From contig JAEZXC010000003.1 of the NCBI GenBank assembly GCA_023442845.1, forward strand, positions 1 to 5,031: a DNA stretch of 5,031 nt. Direction: 5' to 3'. The first letter of the stretch is position 1; the number at the start of each line of letters is the position of its first letter. The position numbers and the translations under genes are program-made. Positions 1 to 5,031 of the stretch are shown in pieces. A model generated the notes under the pieces. It searched no databases and was not told the DNA's origin. It saw only the letters and a program-made list of their open reading frames with translations. The DNA comes from Actinomycetes bacterium. GTDB taxonomy: Bacteria; Actinomycetota; Actinomycetes; Actinomycetales; Demequinaceae.

Positions 1-459
1 TTCCCGCACTCGGGAGGGCGGTTGGGCGAGGCATGCCGCGCCGCAGTCGAATCGGCGCTGGAGTACTGCGACCTGCAGGCGCTCGCGGGCCGGAGCCTGC
101 ATGAGCTGAGCGGTGGTCAACGTCAGCGGGCTTTTGTCGCGATGGTGCTCGCCCAAGACACGCATTACGTGTTGCTCGACGAACCGCTCAACAACCTCGA
201 CCTGGCGCACGCGACGGGCATCATGCGCTTGTTGCGCCGCCTCGCTGACGAGCGCGGCAAGTCGATTGTGCTCGTGCTGCATGACATCAACTACGCGAGT
301 GCGCACTCCGACCGCATCATCGCGATGCGCAACGGTGTGGTGATCCATGACGGCGCTCCGTGCGATGTCATCACGCCGGCCGCTTTGGGCGACGTCTTCG
401 GGATGCCCTTCACCGTTCACCAAATCGGTGACGACCTGGTGGCCTCGTACTACCGCTGA
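1..459 (+). CDS. ABC transporter ATP-binding protein, iron-siderophore type (5' partial)
   Basis: This is the C-terminal part of the ATPase subunit of an ABC importer, which would sit on the cytoplasmic face of the membrane and power uptake of a ferric siderophore. The frame is open from base 1, so the gene begins outside the window; 152 residues are visible out of the roughly 250-260 usual for the family. The fragment opens with FPHSGGRLGEA, the stretch after the Q-loop in FepC/FecE-like ATPases. It then shows the ABC signature LSGGQRQ (bases 106-126), the Walker B motif VLLDEP with catalytic Glu (169-186), the D-loop NNLD and the H-loop His in LHD (280-282). Walker A and the Q-loop are missing because they lie upstream. 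The PLNNLD and HDINYAS wording resembles the VctC/FatE/YclP branch of catechol or petrobactin uptake ATPases; that substrate is inferred from family resemblance only. The permease and binding-protein genes would be expected upstream. A TTG at base 22 is in frame but is not a credible start. Confidence 0.93.
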   Translation, partial: FPHSGGRLGEACRAAVESALEYCDLQALAGRSLHELSGGQRQRAFVAMVLAQDTHYVLLDEPLNNLDLAHATGIMRLLRRLADERGKSIVLVLHDINYASAHSDRIIAMRNGVVIHDGAPCDVITPAALGDVFGMPFTVHQIGDDLVASYYR

Positions 460-480
460 CCCCAGCGTCGGCCGTGGGGT
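459..480 (+). terminator. Weak hairpin after the ABC ATPase gene
   Basis: ACCCCA (459-464) pairs with TGGGGT (475-480) around a 10-base loop, starting at the stop codon. A second small stem, GGCTC/GAGCC with a 5-base loop, lies at 505-519. Neither is followed by a T-run, so a role in ending transcription is only a guess. Confidence 0.2.
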
Positions 481-553
481 TGCGCAGGGGGGCCCGACGC
501 GGCAGGCTCTCAATGAGCCAGGAGTGGCCGCCCCTCCCGCAACCGGAGCCCTC

Positions 554-901
554 ATGACCCAGTATTTGCTTTCCGTGCACAACGACTACACCGCAGCGTC
601 GCCGACCCCCGAGCGGATGCAGGTGTTCTACGACGCGGTGGGACGCTTCAATGAGGATCTCAAAGCGTCCGGCGCCTGGGTGTTCGCAGGTGGGCTTGAC
701 GAGCCAAGCACCGCCGCCGTCGTCTCATTCAAGGATGGCGCGCGCACCGACGCTGGCGGTCCCTACCAGGAGGGCGCGGTTCAGTTGGGCGGCTTCTGGG
801 TGATCGAGGCGAGTGAACTTGATGCCGCGATGAGCTGGGCCGCCCTTGCCTCCGAGGCGTGCGGTGCGCCCATCGAGGTGCGCCCCTTCCAAGGCGTCTA
901 G
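554..901 (+). CDS. YCII-domain (YciI-like) protein
   Basis: This encodes a 115-residue cytoplasmic protein of the YCII/YciI family, small dimeric alpha-beta proteins with a ferredoxin-like fold. Their biochemical role is mostly unknown, although many have a conserved His that may be catalytic. Evidence for the family is the opening MTQYLLSVHND (His at residue 9) and the block around residues 65-86 (TDAGGPYQE, then LGGFWVIEA), which matches the DGPF...GGF.IIEA signature. The C-terminal IEVRPF (residues 107-112) is also typical. The length is normal. The ATG at 554 is chosen because GGAG (545-548) lies 5 bases upstream and the family pattern starts at this Met; the frame is open further upstream but that stretch overlaps the ABC ATPase gene and does not resemble the family. 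In actinobacteria such genes often neighbour an ECF sigma factor gene; none is seen here. The substrate and function cannot be read from the sequence. Confidence 0.88.
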   Translation: MTQYLLSVHNDYTAASPTPERMQVFYDAVGRFNEDLKASGAWVFAGGLDEPSTAAVVSFKDGARTDAGGPYQEGAVQLGGFWVIEASELDAAMSWAALASEACGAPIEVRPFQGV

Positions 902-993
902 TGCGGCGGCACATTGTGGCAGTCCGGGCCCGGTAACCTCGCTACGTTGGCCAAGAGCGCGCACTTGGTGCCGCGCTGGCAGGGAGACGGGGC

Positions 994-1593
994 ATGAGGG
1001 CCTGGGAGTACTTTGGCGTCACCACCGGCGTGCTGGTGGGTGTTGCGGTTGTGCTTGCCCTCGCCGTGCTCGTCATTCTGGTCGCCGCATGGGGCGGGAT
1101 GCGCCGCGCGCTCGTGCTTACCCCCTACGTGCTGCTCGCCATGGCTGTCACCGGCATCCTCGTTGCCACGCTCGGCTTCTCTGTGGGCGATGGCAACGGG
1201 CGTTCCGGTATCAACCTCACGCCGTTTGAGGAGATCCGCCGTGGCCTGCGCGGTGGTGCGAGCGAGGTAGTCGCCGCCAATGTGTGGGGCAATGTCGCCA
1301 TGTTCTTGCCCGTTGGGGTACTGCTTGTGTGGATCTGGAGCTCGCCGCTGTGGGCGCGAATCATCATGGCGACGGTCGCGGGCACCGGCTTGTCGGTGGC
1401 GATCGAACTCACCCAACTGACGCTGCGCCGAGTGGCCGATATTGACGACGTCATCCTGAACGGCGCGGGTGCGTTGCTGGGCGCGGTGGTCGCGGCCGTG
1501 GTGGTTGTGGTGGTCCGGTTGGTGAGGTGGGTGGTGCGGCGGTCGCGCGGCCGACGCCCGGGGCGGGTTGCTGACGACGCTTCGATTGGGTGA
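994..1593 (+). CDS. VanZ-like family membrane protein
   Basis: This encodes a 199-residue integral membrane protein of the VanZ-like family. The founding member VanZ gives low-level teicoplanin resistance, but most actinobacterial relatives have no known function, so resistance should not be assumed. The visible family pattern, in order, is NLTPFEEIR (residues 74-82), N100 followed by FLPVGVLL (104-111), then SVAIELTQ (134-141), and the polar signature with R146, D149, D151, D152 and N156 ahead of GAGALLG. Hydrophobic segments lie at about 10-32, 41-62, 97-116, 121-138 and 155-178. The tail is strongly basic (RRSRGRRPGR), which suggests a cytoplasmic C-terminus. The start is set by AGGGAG (981-986), 7 bases before the ATG. 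Possible -10 elements are TAACCT (934-939) and TACGTT (943-948), without a convincing -35. The last membrane helix is a valine run coded by a G/T-rich plus strand. Confidence 0.9.
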   Translation: MRAWEYFGVTTGVLVGVAVVLALAVLVILVAAWGGMRRALVLTPYVLLAMAVTGILVATLGFSVGDGNGRSGINLTPFEEIRRGLRGGASEVVAANVWGNVAMFLPVGVLLVWIWSSPLWARIIMATVAGTGLSVAIELTQLTLRRVADIDDVILNGAGALLGAVVAAVVVVVVRLVRWVVRRSRGRRPGRVADDASIG

Positions 1594-1680
1594 GGGGTGG
1601 CGGCTCCTGGTTGCGGCCGTCCGTCACAGGTACGTTAGCCATCCCCCCACTCGCCCGTCACCGCACCGCGCGCCGGGCAT

Positions 1681-1686
1681 TAGGAT
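1681..1686 (+). promoter_or_regulatory. Probable -10 element of the tRNA-Lys gene
   Basis: TAGGAT fits the actinobacterial TANNNT -10 pattern and lies 9 bases before the mature tRNA 5' end, so transcription would begin about 2-3 bases upstream of the tRNA. No strong -35 hexamer is seen at the right spacing; TCACCG at 1658-1663 is the best positioned but poor. Confidence 0.4.
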
Positions 1687-1695
1687 GCTGGGGCG

Positions 1696-1768
1696 GGGCC
1701 TCTAGCTCAGTTGGTAGAGCAGCGGACTTTTAATCCGCGGGTCGTGGGTTCGAGCCCCACGGGGCCCA
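1696..1768 (+). tRNA. tRNA-Lys (anticodon UUU)
   Basis: All four arms fold. The acceptor stem pairs 1696-1702 with 1761-1767 and has one G-U pair. The D-arm is GCTC/GAGC (1705-1708 with 1717-1720). The anticodon stem is GCGGA/TCCGC (1722-1726 with 1734-1738) around the loop CTTTTAA, with anticodon TTT at 1729-1731. The T-arm is GTGGG/CCCAC (1744-1748 with 1756-1760) around TTCGAGC. The discriminator base is A at 1768. The next bases are CCC, so CCA is added after transcription. The tRNA reads AAA and AAG lysine codons. There is no duplicated 3' half nearby, so the gene does not look like a used integration site. Confidence 0.98.
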
Positions 1769-1776
1769 CCCTGTGG

Positions 1777-1788
1777 TGTCTCGAGACA
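1777..1788. repeat. 12-base perfect palindrome TGTCTCGAGACA
   Basis: This perfect palindrome lies 9 bases after the tRNA-Lys and 27 bases beyond the dinB stop codon, in the gap where the two genes converge. It could be part of a bidirectional terminator, a protein-binding site, or a worn copy of a dispersed repeat. There is no T-run, and the role is not established. Confidence 0.5.
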
Positions 1789-1815
1789 TCGTTCCGAAGC
1801 GCGCGTTTCGTGACG

Positions 1816-3012
1816 CTATTCGTGCTCCGGGAGTTGAGGCGGGCTCCAGCCAGCGTCACGGCCTATCAGCGCAGCGCGCGTGACGGCCTTCGCACCAAAA
1901 CGGTTGCGCACCGCGTCGAGTGCCGAATCGATGCGTGTGCCGTCCTGCCAGTCGAGCTCGAGTTGGGTCTGCACCTCATCGCTGCGAACGAGGTTTGTTA
2001 GCGAGACGCCAACGAGCGTGACACCCCGCTCTGAGAGTTCGGGAGCGATGCTCGCCAGCAAGGCGTGGGCCGTATCGAGTAGAACGTCAGTGCGATCCGT
2101 GGGGGCGCCAAGGGTGCGCGAGCGTGTCGCCTTCGTGTAGTCCCCGTATCGCACGCGCAACACGACCGTGGAGCAGGACGACGCTCGCTCCCGGAGGCGC
2201 TTGGCGAGGGGGTCAATGAGTTGGGTGAGGATGAGCGAGAGGTCCTCGTGGGTGCGAGGTCGGTTGCCGAGAGCGCGCTGGGATCCAATCGAGACGCGCC
2301 TCTGAGTTGGCTCGACCGGACGTGGATCACGTAGCCGCGCGAGGGCATGCAGATGCGCGCCTGCTGCCTTACCCAAGAAGTGCTCAGCAGTTGCCGCTTC
2401 CAGTTCCGCCAGTTGACCCACTGTGTGGATGCCGCGCGAGTGCAACTTCTCTGCGGTGACCTTGCCCACTCCCCACAGCCGCTCTATTGGAAGCGGGTGC
2501 AGAAACTTCTCCTCTTGGTCTGGCTCCACCACCAGCAACCCGTCAGGCTTGCTGACGGCGCTTGCGATCTTGGCGAGAAACTTAGTCCGCGCCACACCGA
2601 TGGAGATCGCGAGTCCCACCTCCGCACGCACGCGTTCGCGTAGCCGCACGGCGATCTGTTCGGGAGTTCCCGCGATGCGCCGCAGACCGCCCACCTCGAG
2701 GAATGCCTCGTCGATTGACAGGCCTTCAACGTGCGGCGTCGTGTCGTGAAAGATGTCGAAGACCGCGCGGCTGGCCTCTGCATAGGCCTCCATCCGTGGC
2801 GGCACTACCACCGCGTCTGGACACAAGGCGAGTGCCCTCGCGGTGCCCATTGCCGTGCGGACGCCGCGCGCCTTCGCCTCGTAACTTGCGGCCGCCACCA
2901 CGCCACCGCCCACGATGAGGGGGTGCCCGCGCAACTCGGGTGAATCGCGCTGCTCCACCGATGCGTAAAAGGCGTCGAGGTCTGCATGCAGAACCGTCGC
3001 TTCGCCACGCAC
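1816..3012 (-). CDS. dinB: DNA polymerase IV (Y-family translesion polymerase)
   Basis: This encodes a 398-residue error-prone DNA polymerase that copies past damaged bases without proofreading. The palm domain opens with VLHADLDAFYASVE (residues 7-20), holding metal-binding D11 and the likely steric-gate Y16. SYEAKARGVRTAM (43-55) follows, with Lys where many relatives have Arg. The catalytic pair D101/E102 is in SIDEAFLEV (99-107). The thumb carries a helix-hairpin-helix GVGKVTAEKL (181-190). The little-finger domain runs from about 240 to 345. QLELDW (350-355) sits where the sliding-clamp motif is expected and is followed by 43 more residues, a tail seen in other actinobacterial homologues. 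The start is GTG at 3012-3010, fixed by a perfect AGGAGG 6 bases upstream. All key residues are present, so it should be active. No actinobacterial LexA-type box (CGAAC-N4-GTTCG) is seen in the 78 bases upstream, so SOS control is not supported here. Confidence 0.96.
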   Translation of the reverse strand: MRGEATVLHADLDAFYASVEQRDSPELRGHPLIVGGGVVAAASYEAKARGVRTAMGTARALALCPDAVVVPPRMEAYAEASRAVFDIFHDTTPHVEGLSIDEAFLEVGGLRRIAGTPEQIAVRLRERVRAEVGLAISIGVARTKFLAKIASAVSKPDGLLVVEPDQEEKFLHPLPIERLWGVGKVTAEKLHSRGIHTVGQLAELEAATAEHFLGKAAGAHLHALARLRDPRPVEPTQRRVSIGSQRALGNRPRTHEDLSLILTQLIDPLAKRLRERASSCSTVVLRVRYGDYTKATRSRTLGAPTDRTDVLLDTAHALLASIAPELSERGVTLVGVSLTNLVRSDEVQTQLELDWQDGTRIDSALDAVRNRFGAKAVTRAALIGRDAGWSPPQLPEHE

Positions 3013-3018
3013 GCCACA

Positions 3019-3024
3019 CCTCCT
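3019..3024 (-). promoter_or_regulatory. Ribosome binding site of dinB
   Basis: AGGAGG on the minus strand lies 6 bases before the GTG start of dinB and decides that start. The leader between here and the trpB remnant (3025-3090) shows no clear promoter; GATGAT on the minus strand near 3045 is the only -10-like hexamer and has no partner at normal spacing. Confidence 0.85.
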
Positions 3025-3090
3025 GCCACCACAGGCGTTGCGGACATCATCCCACCAGCGTCGGACATGGAGTGTGCAGCCCCTCGGGCG

Positions 3091-3240
3091 TCAGGTGTCC
3101 TGCCCGATGCCCCAGTTCTCGATGACGTAGTGCATGTCCTTGTCACCACGCCCGCTGAGGTTGACGAGCACGGTGCCGGTACCCATCTCACGGGCCGTCA
3201 CGAGCGCGTGCGCGACGGCGTGCGAGTTCTCGAGCAAGGC
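3091..3240 (-). pseudogene. Broken trpB remnant (C-terminal codons only)
   Basis: This minus-strand stretch encodes the last part of a tryptophan synthase beta chain and nothing else. The frame is open for 49 codons between an upstream TGA (complement of 3241-3243) and its own TGA (complement of 3091-3093). From residue 4 it reads ENSHAVAHALVTAREMGTG and continues through LVNLSGRGDKDM to ENWGIGQDT. It aligns without gaps to the end of the intact trpB nearby, with six base differences in 138. Three are silent; the others give N for S, H for D and I for T. The final residues also differ: DT then stop here, E then stop in the intact gene. There is no start codon or PLP lysine region, so it cannot make an enzyme. 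It ends 78 bases before dinB, which suggests it is the old 3' end of a trpB that once preceded dinB directly. Confidence 0.9.
3098..3235. repeat. Direct repeat copy A (trpB 3' end)
   Basis: This 138-base block matches 3912-4049 at 132 of 138 positions with no gaps. The mismatches are at 3107, 3132, 3145, 3190, 3193 and 3227. Similarity stops abruptly on both sides: at 3097 next to the end of the gene, and at 3236 inside the trpB frame. Confidence 0.97.
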
Positions 3241-3287
3241 TCACCAGTACCCAACCCAAACGGTCGGATGGACGCCATACTTTGAAC

Positions 3288-3316
3288 CTGCCACGTACGT
3301 GATGACGGCTTAGGCT
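3288..3316 (+). promoter_or_regulatory. Candidate leaderless promoter of the small membrane protein gene
   Basis: TAGGCT (3311-3316) fits the TANNNT -10 pattern and ends 6 bases before the ATG at 3323, so transcription would start at or next to the start codon. CTGCCA (3288-3293), 17 bases upstream, is a four-of-six match to TTGACA. There is no good ribosome site before this ATG, which fits leaderless translation, common in actinobacteria. Confidence 0.5.
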
Positions 3317-3322
3317 GGACCT

Positions 3323-3541
3323 ATGGCGAAGAGGAGCCCGATTCGTTGGCGATGGTTTGCCGCCGCCGCGATGGCGCTCGTCGTGACGATCGGATTCCTA
3401 GGGTTGACTTCTGGCAGTTGTGCAAACGCTGCCGCACATACGTGCACGACGGTGAACGCTACAAGTCCCCCGATTCTTGTGCTTGCGATCGGGGGACTTG
3501 TTGCAACCACCTGGTTCTGCATCAAGGCCTTCCGGCGCTGA
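3323..3541 (+). CDS. Small two-helix membrane protein, unknown function
   Basis: This encodes a 72-residue hypothetical protein that I do not recognise. After a basic start (MAKRSPIRWRW) it has a hydrophobic segment at about residues 12-28. A short polar loop follows with two cysteines (C33, C41), then a second hydrophobic segment at about 50-67 containing C66, and a basic end (KAFRR). The charge pattern predicts both ends in the cytoplasm and the loop outside, where C33 and C41 could form a disulfide. Support for a real gene is the coherent helix-loop-helix layout and the leaderless-type promoter ending 6 bases before the ATG. Against it are the short length and the lack of a family match. 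It is the only credible gene between the two trpB 3' copies and reads opposite to trpB and dinB. A perfect inverted repeat covers its second helix region. Confidence 0.6.
   Translation: MAKRSPIRWRWFAAAAMALVVTIGFLGLTSGSCANAAAHTCTTVNATSPPILVLAIGGLVATTWFCIKAFRR
3461..3501. repeat. Perfect 14-base inverted repeat inside the small ORF
   Basis: ACAAGTCCCCCGAT (3461-3474) and ATCGGGGGACTTGT (3488-3501) are exact reverse complements around a 13-base loop. Past one mismatch, two more pairs extend the stem (3458-3459 with 3503-3504). The stem spans codons 47-60 of the small membrane protein, so it is also coding. There is no T-run after it on either strand. A GC-rich stem of this length is far beyond chance for 41 bases; it may be an RNA hairpin or a binding site. 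Confidence 0.9.
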
Positions 3542-3907
3542 CATCGAGCGCCTGCGCCTAAGCGATCGTTTTCCAGCTGCGCCTGTGGCTTCGCTCAAAG
3601 AGACCTCCGGAGGAAGAGTCGCCCTCCTGCGGCGAGCAAGGAACAAACATTGCCCATTCCTCGTTCACCACGCCTTTGTCATTGTCAACGCTGATGAGTG
3701 CCGTGCCGCATTGCCCTACCCGCGCTTCTCAACCTCGGGTGCACTTTGACCCTTGGCGGTGCTCGGGTCACCCCCGTCTGACCACGCCAATGCCCAGACT
3801 TGAATTGTGGGCTTCAGGCATTCGAACGAGTGCAAGCTGTCCTCCGCTTGAAACCGTGGTCAACAGTCCATTTGCAGCCTGCCGACACTGTTCACAGCTC
3901 CGGCCCG
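3542..3907. other. Gene-poor stretch of lower G+C, nothing recognised
   Basis: About 366 bases lie between the small membrane protein gene and the trpB stop codon. Open frames here on both strands lack ribosome sites, family features and the usual high third-position G+C. Small structures are a 10-base palindrome CCTCCGGAGG (3604-3613) and a short minus-strand frame of 56 codons plus stop with no good start (3558-3728). G+C by hand count over 3241-3900 is about 59%, below the neighbouring genes. Confidence 0.7.
3859..3895 (-). terminator. Weak stem-loop downstream of trpB
   Basis: AACAGT (3862-3867) pairs with ACTGTT (3887-3892), and the stem extends by two pairs past one C-C mismatch, around a 19-base loop. 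It lies 12 bases after the trpB stop on the minus strand, where a terminator would be expected. No T-run follows, so the assignment is tentative. Confidence 0.2.
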
Positions 3908-5031
3908 TCACTCCTGCCCGGTGCCCCAGTTCTCGATGACGTAGTCCATGTCCTTGTCGCCACGCCCGCTGAGGTTGACGAGCACGGTGCCGGTACCCAT
4001 CTCGCGCGCCGTCACGAGCGCGTGCGCGACGGCGTGCGAGCTCTCGAGCGCCGGGATGATGCCCTCCTTGCGGCTGAGGGCAAAGAACGCGTCGCGGCAC
4101 TCGGCGTCGCTCGCAGTCGCGTAACGCACACGGCCGGTGTCCTTGAGGTAGGAGTGCTCGGGGCCGACGCCGGGGTAGTCAAGTCCGCTCGCGCACGAGT
4201 ACACGGGGGACGGGGTGCCGTCCTCGTCCTGCAAGAGGTAGCAGTTGAAGCCGTGAATGATGCCCGGGGTGCCATACGTCATCGTCGCCGCGTGCTCACC
4301 AATCTCAGTGCCCCGCCCCAACGGCTCGACACCCACGAGCTCCACAGGGTCATCCAGGAACGCCGAGAAGATGCCAATCGCATTCGAGCCGCCACCCACA
4401 CAGGCCTCCACCACGTCGGGCAAATTCCCCGTCATCTCAAGGAACTGCTCGCGCGCCTCGATGCCCACCACGTTCTGGAAGTCGCGCACCATCATGGGGA
4501 ACGGGTGCGGGCCCACCACCGAACCGATGCAGTAGATCGAGTTTTCGTAGTCCGCGAGGTACGCCTCAAAGGCCGAGTCCACGGCCTCCTTCAACGTGCG
4601 CAACCCGTGCGTCACCGGCACCACCGTCGCACCGAGCAACTGCATGCGGCTCACGTTGGGCGCCTGCTTCTCGATGTCCACCTCACCCATGTGGATCTCG
4701 CACTCAAGGCCAAAATGAGCGGCCGCGGTTGCAAGCGCCACGCCATGCTGACCGGCACCGGTCTCCGCAATGAGCTTCTTCTTGCCCATGTACTTGGCGA
4801 GCAAACCCTCACCCATGCAGTGGTTGAGCTTGTGCGCACCGGTGTGATTGAGGTCCTCACGCTTGAGATAAATCTGCGCGCCCCCGTTCTCAAGTGACAG
4901 CGTCCGCGCGTGGTACACCGGCGTCGGCCGTCCCTGGAAGTGAGTGCGGATGTACCGCAGCTCATTGATGAAGGCGGCGTCGTTGCGAATCTGGTGATAC
5001 GCCGTCGTGATCTCCGCAAACGGGCCCTCAA
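3908..5031 (-). CDS. trpB: Tryptophan synthase beta chain (5' partial)
   Basis: This encodes the PLP enzyme that joins indole and L-serine to make L-tryptophan in the cytoplasm. The frame runs unbroken to the window edge, leaving 373 residues of about 400; the missing N-terminus lies beyond base 5031. Family features in order are GRPTPVYHA, LKREDLNHTGAHKLNH with the PLP lysine codon at 4829-4831, ETGAGQHGVA with the catalytic Glu (codon 4763-4765), the phosphate-binding loop GGGSNA (4379-4396), GLDYPGVGPEHS, IPALESSHA and the C-terminal LSGRGDKD. A GTG at 4918 is a valine codon inside the conserved region, not the start. The canonical sequence after the lysine is TNQ, whereas here it is LNH, so this is a divergent beta-chain subgroup. 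No trpA follows; downstream lies the small insert and a broken trpB end. Its own last 46 codons are part of a direct repeat and may have been exchanged. Confidence 0.96.
   Translation of the reverse strand, partial: EGPFAEITTAYHQIRNDAAFINELRYIRTHFQGRPTPVYHARTLSLENGGAQIYLKREDLNHTGAHKLNHCMGEGLLAKYMGKKKLIAETGAGQHGVALATAAAHFGLECEIHMGEVDIEKQAPNVSRMQLLGATVVPVTHGLRTLKEAVDSAFEAYLADYENSIYCIGSVVGPHPFPMMVRDFQNVVGIEAREQFLEMTGNLPDVVEACVGGGSNAIGIFSAFLDDPVELVGVEPLGRGTEIGEHAATMTYGTPGIIHGFNCYLLQDEDGTPSPVYSCASGLDYPGVGPEHSYLKDTGRVRYATASDAECRDAFFALSRKEGIIPALESSHAVAHALVTAREMGTGTVLVNLSGRGDKDMDYVIENWGTGQE
3912..4049. repeat. Direct repeat copy B (3' end of intact trpB)
   Basis: This is the partner of 3098-3235, in the same orientation and 814 bases away. 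It starts inside the last sense codon of trpB and covers the last 46 codons. The two copies enclose 676 bases (3236-3911). Confidence 0.97.

Noticed and set aside
1451..1642. A 63-codon minus-strand frame starting with ATG at 1642
   Set aside because: It is mostly antisense to the end of the VanZ-like gene, is a Pro/Arg-rich low-complexity sequence, and has no convincing ribosome site.
1696..1768. tRNA-Lys as an integration site for an element
   Set aside because: There is no repeated copy of the tRNA 3' end in the window and no integrase beside it.
1711..2001. A plus-strand frame starting MVEQRTFNPRVVGSSPTGPT
   Set aside because: This is the well-known false peptide obtained by translating a tRNA-Lys gene; it then runs antisense into dinB.
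3013..3090. An SOS (LexA) box controlling dinB
   Set aside because: No CGAAC-N4-GTTCG-like palindrome is present between the trpB remnant and dinB.
2986..3285. A plus-strand 99-codon frame resembling part of another plus-strand frame near 3900
   Set aside because: The likeness is real but comes from the trpB 3' repeat read on the wrong strand. The true coding sense of the repeat is minus.
3558..3650. A 30-codon minus-strand gene with GAGGA seven bases before an ATG
   Set aside because: The ribosome site is plausible but the product is tiny, with no recognisable feature; it is better treated as part of an uncertain relic frame.
3477..3749. A 90-codon plus-strand frame after the small membrane protein
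   Set aside because: It overlaps the end of the better-supported small ORF, its first codons lie in the hairpin, and it has no ribosome site or family feature.
3800..4897. A 365-codon open frame on the plus strand across trpB
   Set aside because: It is antisense to trpB, whose minus-strand frame carries every catalytic motif. The plus frame is rich in His, Arg and Val with no family features, as is usual for shadows in high-GC DNA.

Overview
The window looks like chromosomal DNA of a high-GC Gram-positive bacterium (Actinobacteria, plausibly order Micrococcales). Sampled coding rows run at roughly 65-73% G+C. Starts are GTG or ATG behind strong GGAG-type ribosome sites, one promoter has leaderless geometry, and the tRNA does not encode its CCA end. 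Placement below phylum is inference.

Left half, plus strand: the 3' part of an iron-siderophore type ABC transporter ATPase (1-459), a complete 115-residue YCII-domain protein (554-901), a 199-residue VanZ-like membrane protein (994-1593) and tRNA-Lys(UUU) (1696-1768). Each protein gene has its own ribosome site and gaps of about 90 bases, so a shared operon is possible but not shown. A 12-base perfect palindrome lies just past the tRNA, in the gap where the tRNA and dinB converge.

Right half, minus strand: dinB, encoding the error-prone DNA polymerase IV (1816-3012), and trpB, encoding tryptophan synthase beta chain, whose 5' end runs off the right edge (3908-5031). Between them is the most unusual part of the window. 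Directly upstream of dinB sits a broken second copy of the last 46 or so codons of trpB. Its 138 bases match the 3' end of the intact trpB at 132 positions. The two copies lie in direct orientation 814 bases apart and enclose 676 bases of lower G+C (about 59% by hand count). That insert holds one plausible gene, a 72-residue protein with two membrane segments read from a leaderless-looking promoter. The gene contains a perfect 14-base inverted repeat. The rest of the insert, about 370 bases, holds nothing recognisable.

The simplest reading (inference) is that trpB and dinB were once adjacent and co-directional. An acquired segment then replaced the 3' end of trpB with its own version and left the old 3' end stranded beside dinB. 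This is the outcome expected from integration at the 3' end of a gene, or from recombination with a related trpB carrying different downstream DNA. No recombinase or transposase is visible, so the mechanism is open. The remaining genes are ordinary housekeeping or accessory functions with no evident joint pathway.
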